Assembly: GCA_000436475.1 (NCBI GenBank) | Contig: FR886192.1 | Location: 1 to 23,640 of the forward strand | Origin: Eubacterium sp. CAG:248 | Lineage (GTDB): Bacteria > Bacillota > Clostridia > Lachnospirales > Lachnospiraceae | Direction of reading: 5' to 3' | DNA: 23,640 nt | Part shown: piece by piece, positions 8,921-17,144 of the stretch | Position numbering within the stretch: position 1 is the stretch's first letter | Layout of the letters: each line of letters starts with the position of its first letter | Translations under genes and position numbers: made by a program | Notes under the pieces: generated by a model | The model's database searches: none | What the model was told of the DNA's origin: nothing | The model's input: the letters and a program-made list of their open reading frames with translations, nothing else

Positions 8921-10275
8921 TGGGAAAGTATTTTGGCACTGATGGATTCCGTGGAGAAGCTAATGTTACACTTACAGTAGATCATGCATTTAAGGTTGGA
9001 AGATTCCTTGGATGGTTTTATGGTAAGGAAAAGGAAGATGGAAAAGCTAAGATTGTTATTGGTAAGGATACAAGAAGAAGCAGCTATATGTTTGAGTATT
9101 CTCTTGTTGCAGGACTTACAGCATCAGGAGCAGACGTTTATCTTCTGCATGTAACAACAACACCAAGTGTTGCCTATGTAACAAGAACAGAGGATTTCGA
9201 TTGCGGTATTATGATATCAGCAAGCCACAATCCTTTCTATGACAATGGTATTAAACTCATCAACAGCAAAGGCGAAAAGATGAGAGAAGATGTTATAGGC
9301 GAAATAGAAAAGTATCTTGATGGTGAGATGGGAGATATCCCATATGCCACAAAGGAACAGATAGGCTGTACGGTAGATCATACAGCAGGACGTAACAGAT
9401 ATATGGGATATCTTATGAGTCTTGCCATATATTCCTTTAAGGGAATGCGTATAGGTCTTGATGCATCTAACGGAAGTGCATGGACACTGGCTAAAGCTGT
9501 GTTTGATGCACTTGGAGCCAAGACTTATGTTATCAATGCAAGCCCTGATGGAACTAACATCAATGCTAACTGTGGTTCTACACATATTGAAGGCTTATGT
9601 GATCTTGTAAAGAGAGAGCATCTTGATGCAGGCTTTGCTTTTGATGGTGATGCTGACAGATGTCTTTGTGTAGATGAGAATGGTGATGTTATAACAGGAG
9701 ACCATATCCTTTATATATATGGATGTTATATGAAGGAGAGAGGAAAGCTTATAGATAATACTGTTGTAACAACAGTTATGTCGAACTTTGGTCTTTATAA
9801 GGCTTTCGATGCTGCAGGTATTGATTATGAAAAGACTAAGGTTGGAGATAAGTATGTATATGAGTGTATGTCACAGAATGGATACCGTCTTGGTGGTGAA
9901 CAGTCTGGACATATCATATTCAGCAAGTATGCAACAACAGGTGATGGTATCATAACAGCACTTAAGATGATGGAGGTTATGATAGCAAAGAAAAAGTCAT
10001 TAGCACAGCTTGCAGCACCACTTCACATATATCCACAGGTGCTTAAGAATGTACGTGTATATGATAAGCCTACAGCACAGAACGATGAGGATGTTAAGGC
10101 AGCAGTAGAAAGAGTGGCAGATACACTTGGTGAGAATGGACGTATACTTGTAAGAGAGAGTGGTACGGAGCCTGTCATAAGAGTTATGGTTGAGGCCGGA
10201 ACTCATGATGAGTGTGAAAAGTATGTGGATCAGGTTATAGATGTTATTAAGAGTAAAGGCTATGTCGCTGACTGA
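8920..10275 (+). CDS. glmM: Phosphoglucosamine mutase GlmM (alpha-D-phosphohexomutase)
   Basis: A 451-residue phosphohexomutase, the usual length for GlmM, opening with MGKYFGTDGFRG. The phosphoserine loop is ISASHNP with Ser102, the metal loop is DGDADR (242-247), the sugar-binding loop is GGEQSGH, and the phosphate-binding loop is RESGTEP (412-418). GlmM interconverts glucosamine-6-P and glucosamine-1-P for UDP-GlcNAc and peptidoglycan synthesis. Its ATG overlaps the stop of the mannose synthase gene by one base (TAATG), so the two are translationally coupled. That pairing raises the possibility that it also, or instead, works on mannose phosphates; the loops look GlmM-like, so I keep GlmM. 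No other phosphomannomutase is seen here. Confidence 0.85.
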   Translation: MGKYFGTDGFRGEANVTLTVDHAFKVGRFLGWFYGKEKEDGKAKIVIGKDTRRSSYMFEYSLVAGLTASGADVYLLHVTTTPSVAYVTRTEDFDCGIMISASHNPFYDNGIKLINSKGEKMREDVIGEIEKYLDGEMGDIPYATKEQIGCTVDHTAGRNRYMGYLMSLAIYSFKGMRIGLDASNGSAWTLAKAVFDALGAKTYVINASPDGTNINANCGSTHIEGLCDLVKREHLDAGFAFDGDADRCLCVDENGDVITGDHILYIYGCYMKERGKLIDNTVVTTVMSNFGLYKAFDAAGIDYEKTKVGDKYVYECMSQNGYRLGGEQSGHIIFSKYATTGDGIITALKMMEVMIAKKKSLAQLAAPLHIYPQVLKNVRVYDKPTAQNDEDVKAAVERVADTLGENGRILVRESGTEPVIRVMVEAGTHDECEKYVDQVIDVIKSKGYVAD

Positions 10276-10317
10276 TTATTGAAGCTATAAAAATATTAAT
10301 AAATATAAGCATAAAGG

Positions 10318-10368
10318 AATCTCCTTGTTAATAAGATATTATTAGTCTTATTAACAAGGGGATTTTTT
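10318..10368. terminator. Strong intrinsic terminator after glmM
   Basis: Two 19-base arms (10318-10336 and 10346-10364) pair fully, with one G-U, around a 9-base loop and are followed by a T run to 10368. The left flank is A-rich, so it could also act on the other strand. Confidence 0.92.
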
Positions 10369-10369
10369 C

Positions 10370-10870
10370 ATGTCTCGATTATGTGGATATAATACGGAGG
10401 ATGCAAAGCAATCTGTGGATAAGTATACATCAAAAGAATATATCTGTGCTTTAAAAGGATACATATACATATTACCTGCAATATTGTGCATCATAGTTTT
10501 AAGCATCATGACTATGACTGGATGCAGTAAGAATGAGTCAAAAGAGCATGAGGTGATTGATTATACAGTTGTAGAGAATGAAGACCTTCCAGCAGAGTTA
10601 AAGAAGCTTATAGATAACAAAAAAACAAATACACTAAGAATGACATACACAACGAAAGATTATACATATGTTGTTGCAGGTTTTGGAACTAAGGAAACAT
10701 CAGGATATAGCATTAAGGTAAATGATGTCTATAAGAGTGGTAATGCTATATATGCTGATTTTACACTTATGGGACCTGCGGAAAATGAGCCTGTTAATGA
10801 AGTGCCAACAACTCCATACATAGTATTAAAATATGAAAAAAGGGATGAGACAGTGGTGTTTAGGATGTAG
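10370..10870 (+). CDS. Lipoprotein with PrcB_C-like domain
   Basis: A hydrophobic segment ends in a lipobox (MTGC, Cys at about 52), so the mature protein should be a membrane-anchored lipoprotein of about 115 residues. The C-terminal part, with GFGTKETSGYSIKVNDV and then EVPTTPYIVLK, has the pattern of the PrcB C-terminal domain, first described in a spirochaete protease-complex component. Function here is unknown. The start is doubtful: the ATG at 10370 lies two bases after the T run of the terminator and has no ribosome binding site. A GTG at 10415 (15 residues shorter) is an alternative, with GGAGG at 10396-10400 but 14 bases away. A TATAAT at 10388-10393 might be a promoter -10 and, if used, would exclude the ATG at 10370. 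Confidence 0.7.
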   Translation: MSRLCGYNTEDAKQSVDKYTSKEYICALKGYIYILPAILCIIVLSIMTMTGCSKNESKEHEVIDYTVVENEDLPAELKKLIDNKKTNTLRMTYTTKDYTYVVAGFGTKETSGYSIKVNDVYKSGNAIYADFTLMGPAENEPVNEVPTTPYIVLKYEKRDETVVFRM

Positions 10871-10947
10871 CAGGACATATATATTCAGATTTTCTATGAT
10901 AGATACGGCTGCCTGTAATGTGAATAAGTAAGATTATGGATTAATAA

Positions 10948-10977
10948 GGAATACAAGGGATAATCCAGGCATAGAAT
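10948..10977 (+). promoter_or_regulatory. Possible sigma-E type promoter upstream of sipL
   Basis: CATAGAAT (10970-10977) differs at one base from the sigma-E -10 consensus CATACAAT. A weak -35 match, GGAATACA, lies 14 bases upstream. SipL genes belong to the mother-cell programme in Clostridioides difficile, which makes this plausible. The rest of the 10871-11053 gap holds an imperfect hairpin near 10990-11020 and nothing else I can name. Confidence 0.3.
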
Positions 10978-11053
10978 GATGGTAGAATCGAGTGGATCCG
11001 CTTTAATAAAGCAGTTCACTGTCAGCAAACATTGATATCAGGAGGTATATGAG

Positions 11054-12655
11054 TTGGAGCTTAAATATGACAATATTCATGAATATACTATAAAATGCTC
11101 TAATACAACGCAGATAACACTGGATGATGATTATAATGTACCAGACAGTAAGACAGATATAGACAGTATAATAAAGGATTTTGGATTGGTTGTGACTGAT
11201 GGAATAAGGGTCAATCAGGATAAAGCACAGGTCGAGGGCAATCTGAAATATGCCGTGCTATATATAGGCAAAGGACAGGAGGGAGGCAGGCTTATACCGG
11301 TAAGGCTGGATGGAAGTCTGCATTTTGTGGAGAATGTGAATCTGTCATGTGATGCAGCCGATACAGATGTGACATGTAAAGCATACATAGAAGACCTCAC
11401 AATCAAACCTGTTAACTCAAGAAAGATAAGTGTTAAAGCGATAGTAAGTATCACAGTTACCTGTGAAGAAATTAAAAATGCAAAAGTCGCAGCACAGATA
11501 TCAGAAGATGAGGGATGTAAGCCGCAGCAGCTTTTCAAGGATTATGAGTATGCGCAGATGGATGTCAATATGCGTGATAATCTAAGAATTAAGGAGAGTA
11601 TGTCATTACCAAACGGAAAAACAGATATATCAGAGCTTGTATGGGATGATGTTGATGTAAGAAATGTGAGTACGCGGATGACAGAAGATGGGTTAAGCGT
11701 AAGCGGAGAACTGAGTGTATTTATAATGTATATTGGAAATGATGCTGCGGGCTCTGTTCAATGGTATGAGACAGCAGTTCCATTTACAGGGATAATAGAT
11801 GTGAGTGGTGCCGACCCTGACAGTATATGTTATGTGGGCTTTAATATGACGGGGAAAAATATCGATGTAAGACCTGATTATGATGGGAACAACAGGGATA
11901 TAGCAGTAGAACTTGTGCTCGATATGGATATCCGCTCATATAAAGACAGTAAAAAGACAGCGTTGTGGGATATATATGTTCCGTTAGGAACCATGAATAA
12001 AAAACAGTCAGATGTACATCTTAAGAAGCTTCTTATAAGAAACAATACAAAGTGCAGAGTTTCTGATAACATAAAGCTGGCAGATTATATTAACCTTCTG
12101 CAGATAGTGAATGCAACTGCCAGAGTCCAGATAGATGACTATGAATGTGTTCCAGAGGGCATAGAAGTAAGAGGTGCAGTTATGGTAAATGTATGTTACA
12201 TAACATCTGATGATAATGCACCTATGGGCAGCGTAAATTCTGTTATACCATACACCGGGGTCGTAGCAATTAAGGAGTATGATAAAGAGAATATAGAATA
12301 TCAGATAAGGCCATGTATAGAACAGCTTACAGCATCTATGGGAAGTAATGCAAAGATAGAGGTGAAGGCAGTAGTATCACTGGATGCCATATGCTTTGAA
12401 CCGGTAGATTTTCCTACCATAGATGAGTGTGAGTACATACCAACAGATGAAGAATATTATGCTTCACTGCCTTCCATGGTAGGATATATATCTGATGGCA
12501 GATGTAGCATGTGGGATATAGCAAAGAAATATAATACTACCTGTGATGCAATAAGAAGTGACAATGAGAAGGCCGAAAGATTATCTGACAGTGATGTTGT
12601 ACCATGCGGTACAAGGCTGCTGCTGATAAAAGAGAGCATGCAGGAGCAGAAATAA
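11054..12655 (+). CDS. sipL: SipL-like spore coat morphogenesis protein (SPOCS/DUF3794 repeats plus LysM)
   Basis: The 533-residue protein shows repeated SPOCS (DUF3794) modules at roughly 5-150, 165-310 and 325-450, with recurring blocks such as DYNVPDSKTDI / SLPNGKTDI and YAVLYIG / VFIMYIG. A LysM domain follows at about 475-525 (SDGRCSMWDIAKKYNTTCDA, then PCGTRLLLI). This layout and length match SipL, the clostridial partner of SpoIVA that anchors the spore coat to the forespore surface through its LysM domain. The start codon is TTG at 11054, fixed by AGGAGG at 11040-11045, eight bases upstream; an ATG five bases earlier is out of frame. No other coat genes are adjacent. It stands alone between a terminator on each side. 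Confidence 0.88.
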   Translation: MELKYDNIHEYTIKCSNTTQITLDDDYNVPDSKTDIDSIIKDFGLVVTDGIRVNQDKAQVEGNLKYAVLYIGKGQEGGRLIPVRLDGSLHFVENVNLSCDAADTDVTCKAYIEDLTIKPVNSRKISVKAIVSITVTCEEIKNAKVAAQISEDEGCKPQQLFKDYEYAQMDVNMRDNLRIKESMSLPNGKTDISELVWDDVDVRNVSTRMTEDGLSVSGELSVFIMYIGNDAAGSVQWYETAVPFTGIIDVSGADPDSICYVGFNMTGKNIDVRPDYDGNNRDIAVELVLDMDIRSYKDSKKTALWDIYVPLGTMNKKQSDVHLKKLLIRNNTKCRVSDNIKLADYINLLQIVNATARVQIDDYECVPEGIEVRGAVMVNVCYITSDDNAPMGSVNSVIPYTGVVAIKEYDKENIEYQIRPCIEQLTASMGSNAKIEVKAVVSLDAICFEPVDFPTIDECEYIPTDEEYYASLPSMVGYISDGRCSMWDIAKKYNTTCDAIRSDNEKAERLSDSDVVPCGTRLLLIKESMQEQK

Positions 12656-12666
12656 ACAATAAATAT

Positions 12667-12723
12667 AAGCCAGATAAAATATGTATGCACATAAGTAAAT
12701 GTGTGGCATATTTTATCTGGCTT
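12667..12723. terminator. Bidirectional terminator between sipL and the leftward gene
   Basis: Arms of 17 bases (12667-12683 and 12707-12723) pair perfectly, and an inner CACAT/ATGTG pair (12688-12692, 12699-12703) extends the hairpin. Both flanks are A/T-rich, and the element lies between two converging genes, which suggests use in both directions. Confidence 0.82.
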
Positions 12724-12748
12724 TATCAGCTTATTGTATTAAGTTATA

Positions 12749-13363
12749 TTATGCTTCTGTGGAATCTGTTTTTTTGGAAGAGAAGTACTTATCAAACTTA
12801 TCCATAACAGCATTGTAAGTGTTCTTAGATATATCAGGTAGTTCTTTACCCCATGTTTTAGTAGCTTCCTTGAAGCCTTTTTCTACAGCTTTCTTCATAG
12901 CTTTCATCTTTTCTTCGTCATCACCAGCAAGAGCCTGTGCAAAATCAAAGATTCTATCTGATGTCTGTTTAACACCCCAGTAGCCATCCTCGGATATATC
13001 TTCCTTTGCTTTGGCAATAGTATCAGCATCTGCTGTGAAGTTACCACTCGCAAGCACCTTCCACATATCATCAGCAGTTCCTATAGTTATTCCCTGCTTC
13101 TTAAACATATTAGTGACAAGTGACTGAAGCTGTTGTAAGCGGTTATCAGAGTCAGCTTTAAGTTTTGCTATGAGTTCTGGATTAGCAGCCTTGCTTTTTA
13201 CAGAAGATGCAGATGTTTTATCAGATACGTTTGAAGCCTCATATGTGGCAGCAACATCTGTATTCTTAGAAGCTGTTGTATTGTCGATGTCTTTAGCAGC
13301 AGTCTTTTTACCAGAGACTGCCTCGTAACCTGTGTAATAAGAATTAACTCCGTTTAATCCCAT
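12749..13363 (-). CDS. Conserved protein of unknown function, probable sigma-D (flagellar) regulon member
   Basis: The 204-residue protein has no signal peptide or membrane segment. The first 60 residues are low-complexity, rich in Ser, Thr, Ala and Lys. The rest (about 60-198) is a compact, largely helical domain with conspicuous DDMWKVLASGNFT, ISEDGYWGVKQTSDRIFDFAQALAG and TWGKELPDISKNTYNAVMDKFD segments. I recall related domains annotated as hypothetical in varied bacteria, and no activity can be assigned. GGAGG lies 7 bases before the ATG. The best clue is upstream: a sigma-D-like promoter on the same strand, which points to co-expression with motility genes. A glycosylated or secreted flagellum-associated role is only a guess. 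Confidence 0.8.
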   Translation of the reverse strand: MGLNGVNSYYTGYEAVSGKKTAAKDIDNTTASKNTDVAATYEASNVSDKTSASSVKSKAANPELIAKLKADSDNRLQQLQSLVTNMFKKQGITIGTADDMWKVLASGNFTADADTIAKAKEDISEDGYWGVKQTSDRIFDFAQALAGDDEEKMKAMKKAVEKGFKEATKTWGKELPDISKNTYNAVMDKFDKYFSSKKTDSTEA

Positions 13364-13453
13364 ATTATTCCTCCATTCTAACCATTATTAGTGATTGTGA
13401 ATTAAATTATGTAAAGAAGGTAACAGCCATCCATGGCTTTTGTTATATTTAAT

Positions 13454-13480
13454 ATATCGGCTGGTCTGGCAGAAAATTAA
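13454..13480 (-). promoter_or_regulatory. Sigma-D (sigma-28) type promoter
   Basis: Reading leftward, TTAA (13480-13477), a 15-base spacer and GCCGATAT (13461-13454) match the flagellar consensus TAAA-N15-GCCGATAA at three of four and seven of eight bases. It would give the 204-residue gene a leader of about 80 bases, which contains the palindrome AGCCATCCATGGCT at 13425-13438. Confidence 0.65.
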
Positions 13481-13492
13481 TAGCTGCAAATA

Positions 13493-14320
13493 TTATATAT
13501 TCTCCTGATTTCTCCTATATTTATTTGGCGATATACCTTTGGTTCTGCGGAATGCATCTCCAAAATAGTTGCTGTCGTTAAAGCCACATTCAAAAGCAAT
13601 TGTGGTTATTGATTTATTCGTGTTAAGAAGTAGTTCGCAGGCGTGTTTTATGCGGACATTGATAATATACTCCTTGAAACCAAAACCAGTTACACTTTTA
13701 AATTTTTTAGAAAGATATGAACGGCTCAGGTTGAATTGCTTTGCCATGTCTTCAAGAACAAGCTTTTCGCTGTAATGGTTGTATATATAAGTGGCAACCT
13801 CCTGCATAATCTGATTGTCCACGTCGATTTCTTTTATAACATTTTCCTCATACTGCTTGCATCTTGTGATGAAGAGTATAAGCTCAGCCAAAGCCACACT
13901 TACGAAGCCAGGTGATAGAGGATCCTGCCCTTCATTTTCAAATATAAGCTTATCAAGAAGCTTTTCTATATAATCCCTTCTTTTTTCAGGTATAGTTATA
14001 ACACCAGTCTGCATGACATCGGATACAATATCAGTTCCAACGACGTTACTCAGCCAGTCAGTAACAGATGTTTTAAAACTTATAACGATACGTTCGTTGA
14101 TACCTTTTCCTGTATAATCAGTTTTATGTATGGTTCCAGCTGGGACTATGACAATATCACCCTTGCTGAACTTATATATATTATGGCTTAGAAATGCCGT
14201 ACATTCCCCCTTTGCCAGATAGAACAGCTCATGAAATGGATGGGAATGTGGTTCCTTCATCTTACATGCTGAACGTTTAATTTTTTTGATTTCAAAATTC
14301 TTTTGCATATCCTGTAACAT
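13493..14320 (-). CDS. AraC-family transcriptional regulator with N-terminal cupin
   Basis: An N-terminal AraC-binding cupin (His-rich segment EPHSHPFHELFYL, then GDIVIVPAGTIHKT) is joined to two C-terminal helix-turn-helix motifs, the second ending in the typical GFNDSNYFGDAFRRTKGISPNKYR. Such proteins sense a small molecule with the cupin and act mostly as activators. I prefer the ATG at 14320 (275 residues), because GAGGA lies five bases before it; the in-frame ATG at 14332 adds four residues but has a poor ribosome binding site. It is divergent from the MATE exporter gene, and the shared 160-190-base region holds an inverted repeat. A role in controlling the exporter is likely but inferred from layout only; the ligand is unknown. 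Confidence 0.88.
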   Translation of the reverse strand: MLQDMQKNFEIKKIKRSACKMKEPHSHPFHELFYLAKGECTAFLSHNIYKFSKGDIVIVPAGTIHKTDYTGKGINERIVISFKTSVTDWLSNVVGTDIVSDVMQTGVITIPEKRRDYIEKLLDKLIFENEGQDPLSPGFVSVALAELILFITRCKQYEENVIKEIDVDNQIMQEVATYIYNHYSEKLVLEDMAKQFNLSRSYLSKKFKSVTGFGFKEYIINVRIKHACELLLNTNKSITTIAFECGFNDSNYFGDAFRRTKGISPNKYRRNQENI

Positions 14321-14355
14321 AGTAGTCCTCATTTCTGCACATAAAATCGAAAACG

Positions 14356-14377
14356 TACAAATAATCTGTAATTTGTA
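14356..14377. promoter_or_regulatory. Inverted repeat between divergent araC-type and MATE genes, candidate operator
   Basis: TACAAAT (14356-14362) and ATTTGTA (14371-14377) are exact reverse complements with an 8-base spacer, so their centres are 15 bases apart. The site lies in the only region shared by the two divergent promoters. A small hairpin GCGC-AAAA-GCGC (14467-14478) lies nearer the exporter start. I could not assign clear promoter boxes here. Confidence 0.4.
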
Positions 14378-14514
14378 TTGAATATAAATATTAATTAGTA
14401 GAAATTACTGCTTTTTATGCTAACATATATATTGGAAAAAATAAAGAGTAAATTACGAAATAATGAGCGCAAAAGCGCGGGTTCATGAGTGTATGGGAAA
14501 GAGAGGCAGAAAAC

Positions 14515-15939
14515 ATGGCACGACCAATAAGTGACAGTAAAAGAGATATGATTCTTAATGGTAATCTTGTAAGGGCAATACTTACGCTTGCAATACCTGT
14601 TATGCTTAACAGTTTTATACAGTCAATGTATAATCTTACGGATACATTCTGGCTTGGAAAGATAGGAACAACAAGCCAGGCAGCGATAACACTTGTTTCG
14701 CCTTTTCAGAATATACTTATTAATTTCGGAGCTGGCATAACAACAGCGGGTGCGATTCTTATATCACAGTATCTTGGTGCAAGGGAAGATAAACAGGCAA
14801 ATTCTATGGCTAACCATATATGTATAACTTCACTTGGTTTTTCGGTTGTATGTGCATGCATATGCTGGTTATGTTCATCAGGTCTTGTAAGATGGCTTGG
14901 AGCGGAAGGTGATATATACAATTATGGGCTTACATATATAAGAATAGTAGTTATGGATTTACCATTTCTTTTTATGATTAATCTGTATTCTGCGGTAAAG
15001 CAGGCACAGGGAGATACTGTAAGACCATTACTGCTTAATATACTTGGTGTTTCGATTAATCTCATACTTGATCCACTTTTCTTAGTAGTACTTAAGTGGG
15101 GTATAGGTGGTGCAGCATTTGCAACACTTATAGCCAAAATTCCAAGTGCGGTTATAGGAGTAGTTGCCCTTACTGGAAAGAACCAGCTTGTGCGTATTAA
15201 CTTCAGGGGCTTCAGGTTTGATAAAAGCAAGGTTATGTCTATCTTAAAGATAGGTCTGCCTACAGCTATAGGCGGAAGTACAATGCAGTTTGGATTCCTT
15301 CTTATGACTAAGAATGTCAATGTGTATGGAGCAACTGCGATGACAGCATATGGCATAGGTAACAAGATAAACAGTATCATAACCATGCCGGCTAATGGTA
15401 TCGGTTCTGCCATATCAACTATCGTTGGTCAGAATATGGGTGCTGGCAATGTAAAAAGGACTGATAAGTCATATCATATAGCACTTAGAATAGGGGCGAT
15501 ATTCTTGTTTGTATGTGGCATGATTCTTTCAAGAAGATTTATTGCAGAGCCTATGGTCAGATTCTTTACAACTGATGATCAGGTAGTCCCACTTGCAACA
15601 GATTTCTTATCAATCATGGCAATGTGTTGTTGGACAAATGCATTTTATAATGTTACACAGGGACTTTTCCAGGGCTGTGGGCATACTATGATAACTATGG
15701 CAGTAGATGCAACACGTATCTGGATATTCAGATTCCTTACCTTATGGGTATGCTCCCATGTGCTTGGAATGGGGGTAGAGAGCGTGTGGTATGCGGTTGT
15801 AGTAAGTAATGCTACATCGGCTGTAATACTATATATACTTTACTGGACAGGTATCTGGAAGAAGTCAACCATTAAGATTGAAAAAACTAAGAATTCAGAT
15901 GTTGAAGCTTCAGGTGCTGATGTTAACGAAGCAGTTTGA
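14515..15939 (+). CDS. MATE-family multidrug/sodium exporter
   Basis: A 474-residue, 12-helix protein with the features of the MATE family: an early LTLAIPVMLNSFIQSMYNLTD segment, WLGKIGT, and a matching second half (GLPTAIGGSTMQFGFLLM, then MPANGIGSAISTIVGQNMGA). MATE proteins expel organic cations or other compounds using sodium or proton gradients; the substrate is unknown. I chose the ATG at 14515, with GAGAGG eight bases upstream and the usual short polar N-terminus; the ATG at 14485 would add ten residues and lacks a ribosome binding site. The divergent AraC gene is the probable regulator. A terminator follows 41 bases after the stop. Confidence 0.9.
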   Translation: MARPISDSKRDMILNGNLVRAILTLAIPVMLNSFIQSMYNLTDTFWLGKIGTTSQAAITLVSPFQNILINFGAGITTAGAILISQYLGAREDKQANSMANHICITSLGFSVVCACICWLCSSGLVRWLGAEGDIYNYGLTYIRIVVMDLPFLFMINLYSAVKQAQGDTVRPLLLNILGVSINLILDPLFLVVLKWGIGGAAFATLIAKIPSAVIGVVALTGKNQLVRINFRGFRFDKSKVMSILKIGLPTAIGGSTMQFGFLLMTKNVNVYGATAMTAYGIGNKINSIITMPANGIGSAISTIVGQNMGAGNVKRTDKSYHIALRIGAIFLFVCGMILSRRFIAEPMVRFFTTDDQVVPLATDFLSIMAMCCWTNAFYNVTQGLFQGCGHTMITMAVDATRIWIFRFLTLWVCSHVLGMGVESVWYAVVVSNATSAVILYILYWTGIWKKSTIKIEKTKNSDVEASGADVNEAV

Positions 15940-15979
15940 TATATTTATTTAATGCTTACACGATTTTATATCTTTATAC

Positions 15980-16021
15980 ATTCCCGAAACTGGCCAATAA
16001 GTTCTAGTTCCGGGAATTTTT
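15980..16021 (+). terminator. Intrinsic terminator after the MATE gene
   Basis: Arms of 12 bases (15980-15991 and 16006-16017) pair with one mismatch around a 14-base loop and lead into five Ts. Confidence 0.82.
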
Positions 16022-16102
16022 ATACATATTATGACTGGCTTTAAGCAGTGCATTAAAAAGTAACTGTTTGCAACAATTTACGTATAATTTGGCTCATTGT
16101 AC

Positions 16103-16131
16103 TTGCTTTCATACAATATGTTTTATATAAT
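16103..16131 (+). promoter_or_regulatory. Sigma-A type promoter for ispE
   Basis: TTGCTT (16103-16108) and a perfect TATAAT (16126-16131) are 17 bases apart, about 60 bases before the ispE start. The remainder of the 15940-16192 gap holds the MATE terminator and otherwise nothing I can name. Confidence 0.6.
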
Positions 16132-16192
16132 GATATGAGTATGAAAGGTGATTTTGACACTAATACTTGTATAAAAACTGGAGATAAAAGAT

Positions 16193-17053
16193 ATGGATTC
16201 AATTAGACTTAAGGCGAGAGCCAAGATTAATCTAGGTCTTGATGTATTGGGTAAAAGGGAGAATGGGTACCATGATGTCAGAATGGTTATGCAGACTGTT
16301 GGAATATATGACAGGCTTATAATCACAAAGATTCCTGAAGATGAGATAAGGATTAACATTAATCTTAAGTTTCTTCCTGTTAATGAAAACAATCTGATAT
16401 ACAAGGCTTACAAGCTTATGAAGGATGAGTATGGATTTAGCGGTGGTATAGATGTAGACCTTAACAAGTTCATTCCTATAGCAGCAGGAATGGCAGGTGG
16501 AAGTACAGATGCTGCGTCAACGATGTTTGCAATTAACAGACTCTTTGAACTTGGTTTATCCAACGAAGAGCTTATGAAACAGGGGGTTAAGATAGGTGCA
16601 GATGTTCCATACTGCATTATGAGAGGAACAGCACTTGCAGAGGGAATAGGAGAGAAGCTTACAAAGCTTTCACCTATGCCGCATTGCCATATAGTGGTTG
16701 CCAAGCCACCTATCAATGTTTCAACAAAAATGGTGTATGAAAGTCTTGATGCGGGGGCTATAACGAAGCATCCAGATATAGATGCTATTATTGAAGCTAT
16801 TAACGAAGGAGATGTTAAGAAGGTAGCAGAGCGTATGGGGAATGTGCTTGAGGATGTTACAGTGCCTATGTATCCTGTTATTGCCAAGATTAAAAACGAT
16901 ATGATAAGCCAGGGGGCGTATAATGCCATGATGAGTGGAAGCGGTCCTACAGTGTTTGGTATATTTCCTGATGAGCAGACAGCACTTAAATGCAAGGAAT
17001 ACCTAAAGGCACAGGAGGATGCAAGGCAGGTATATATAACAGAAACATTTTAA
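16193..17053 (+). CDS. ispE: 4-diphosphocytidyl-2-C-methyl-D-erythritol kinase
   Basis: The 286-residue protein is a GHMP kinase of the length usual for IspE, which phosphorylates CDP-methylerythritol in the MEP (non-mevalonate) isoprenoid pathway. Seen in it are the start motif ARAKINLGLDVLGKR with the catalytic Lys11, GYH, the glycine-rich ATP loop PIAAGMAGGSTDAA (95-108), the active-site Asp137 in IGADVPYCI, and the C-terminal MSGSGPTVFGIF. The isoprenoids made include the undecaprenyl carrier that the mannose genes in this window would need, though the two sets are far apart. It probably forms a unit with the GntR regulator 91 bases downstream. Confidence 0.95.
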   Translation: MDSIRLKARAKINLGLDVLGKRENGYHDVRMVMQTVGIYDRLIITKIPEDEIRININLKFLPVNENNLIYKAYKLMKDEYGFSGGIDVDLNKFIPIAAGMAGGSTDAASTMFAINRLFELGLSNEELMKQGVKIGADVPYCIMRGTALAEGIGEKLTKLSPMPHCHIVVAKPPINVSTKMVYESLDAGAITKHPDIDAIIEAINEGDVKKVAERMGNVLEDVTVPMYPVIAKIKNDMISQGAYNAMMSGSGPTVFGIFPDEQTALKCKEYLKAQEDARQVYITETF

Positions 17054-17144
17054 GTATAGGGACTGTGTATATTAGAAAATATATGATGTCATAAGAAAAC
17101 CGACAGTTTACTAATATAGAGATATACATATGGAGGATTAGAAT

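Noticed and set aside
14922..15413. 163-codon open frame on the - strand
   Set aside because: It mirrors the hydrophobic codons of the MATE gene and has no independent support.
16408..16995. 195-codon open frame on the - strand
   Set aside because: It is fully antisense to ispE, has no ribosome binding site and shows no domain pattern.
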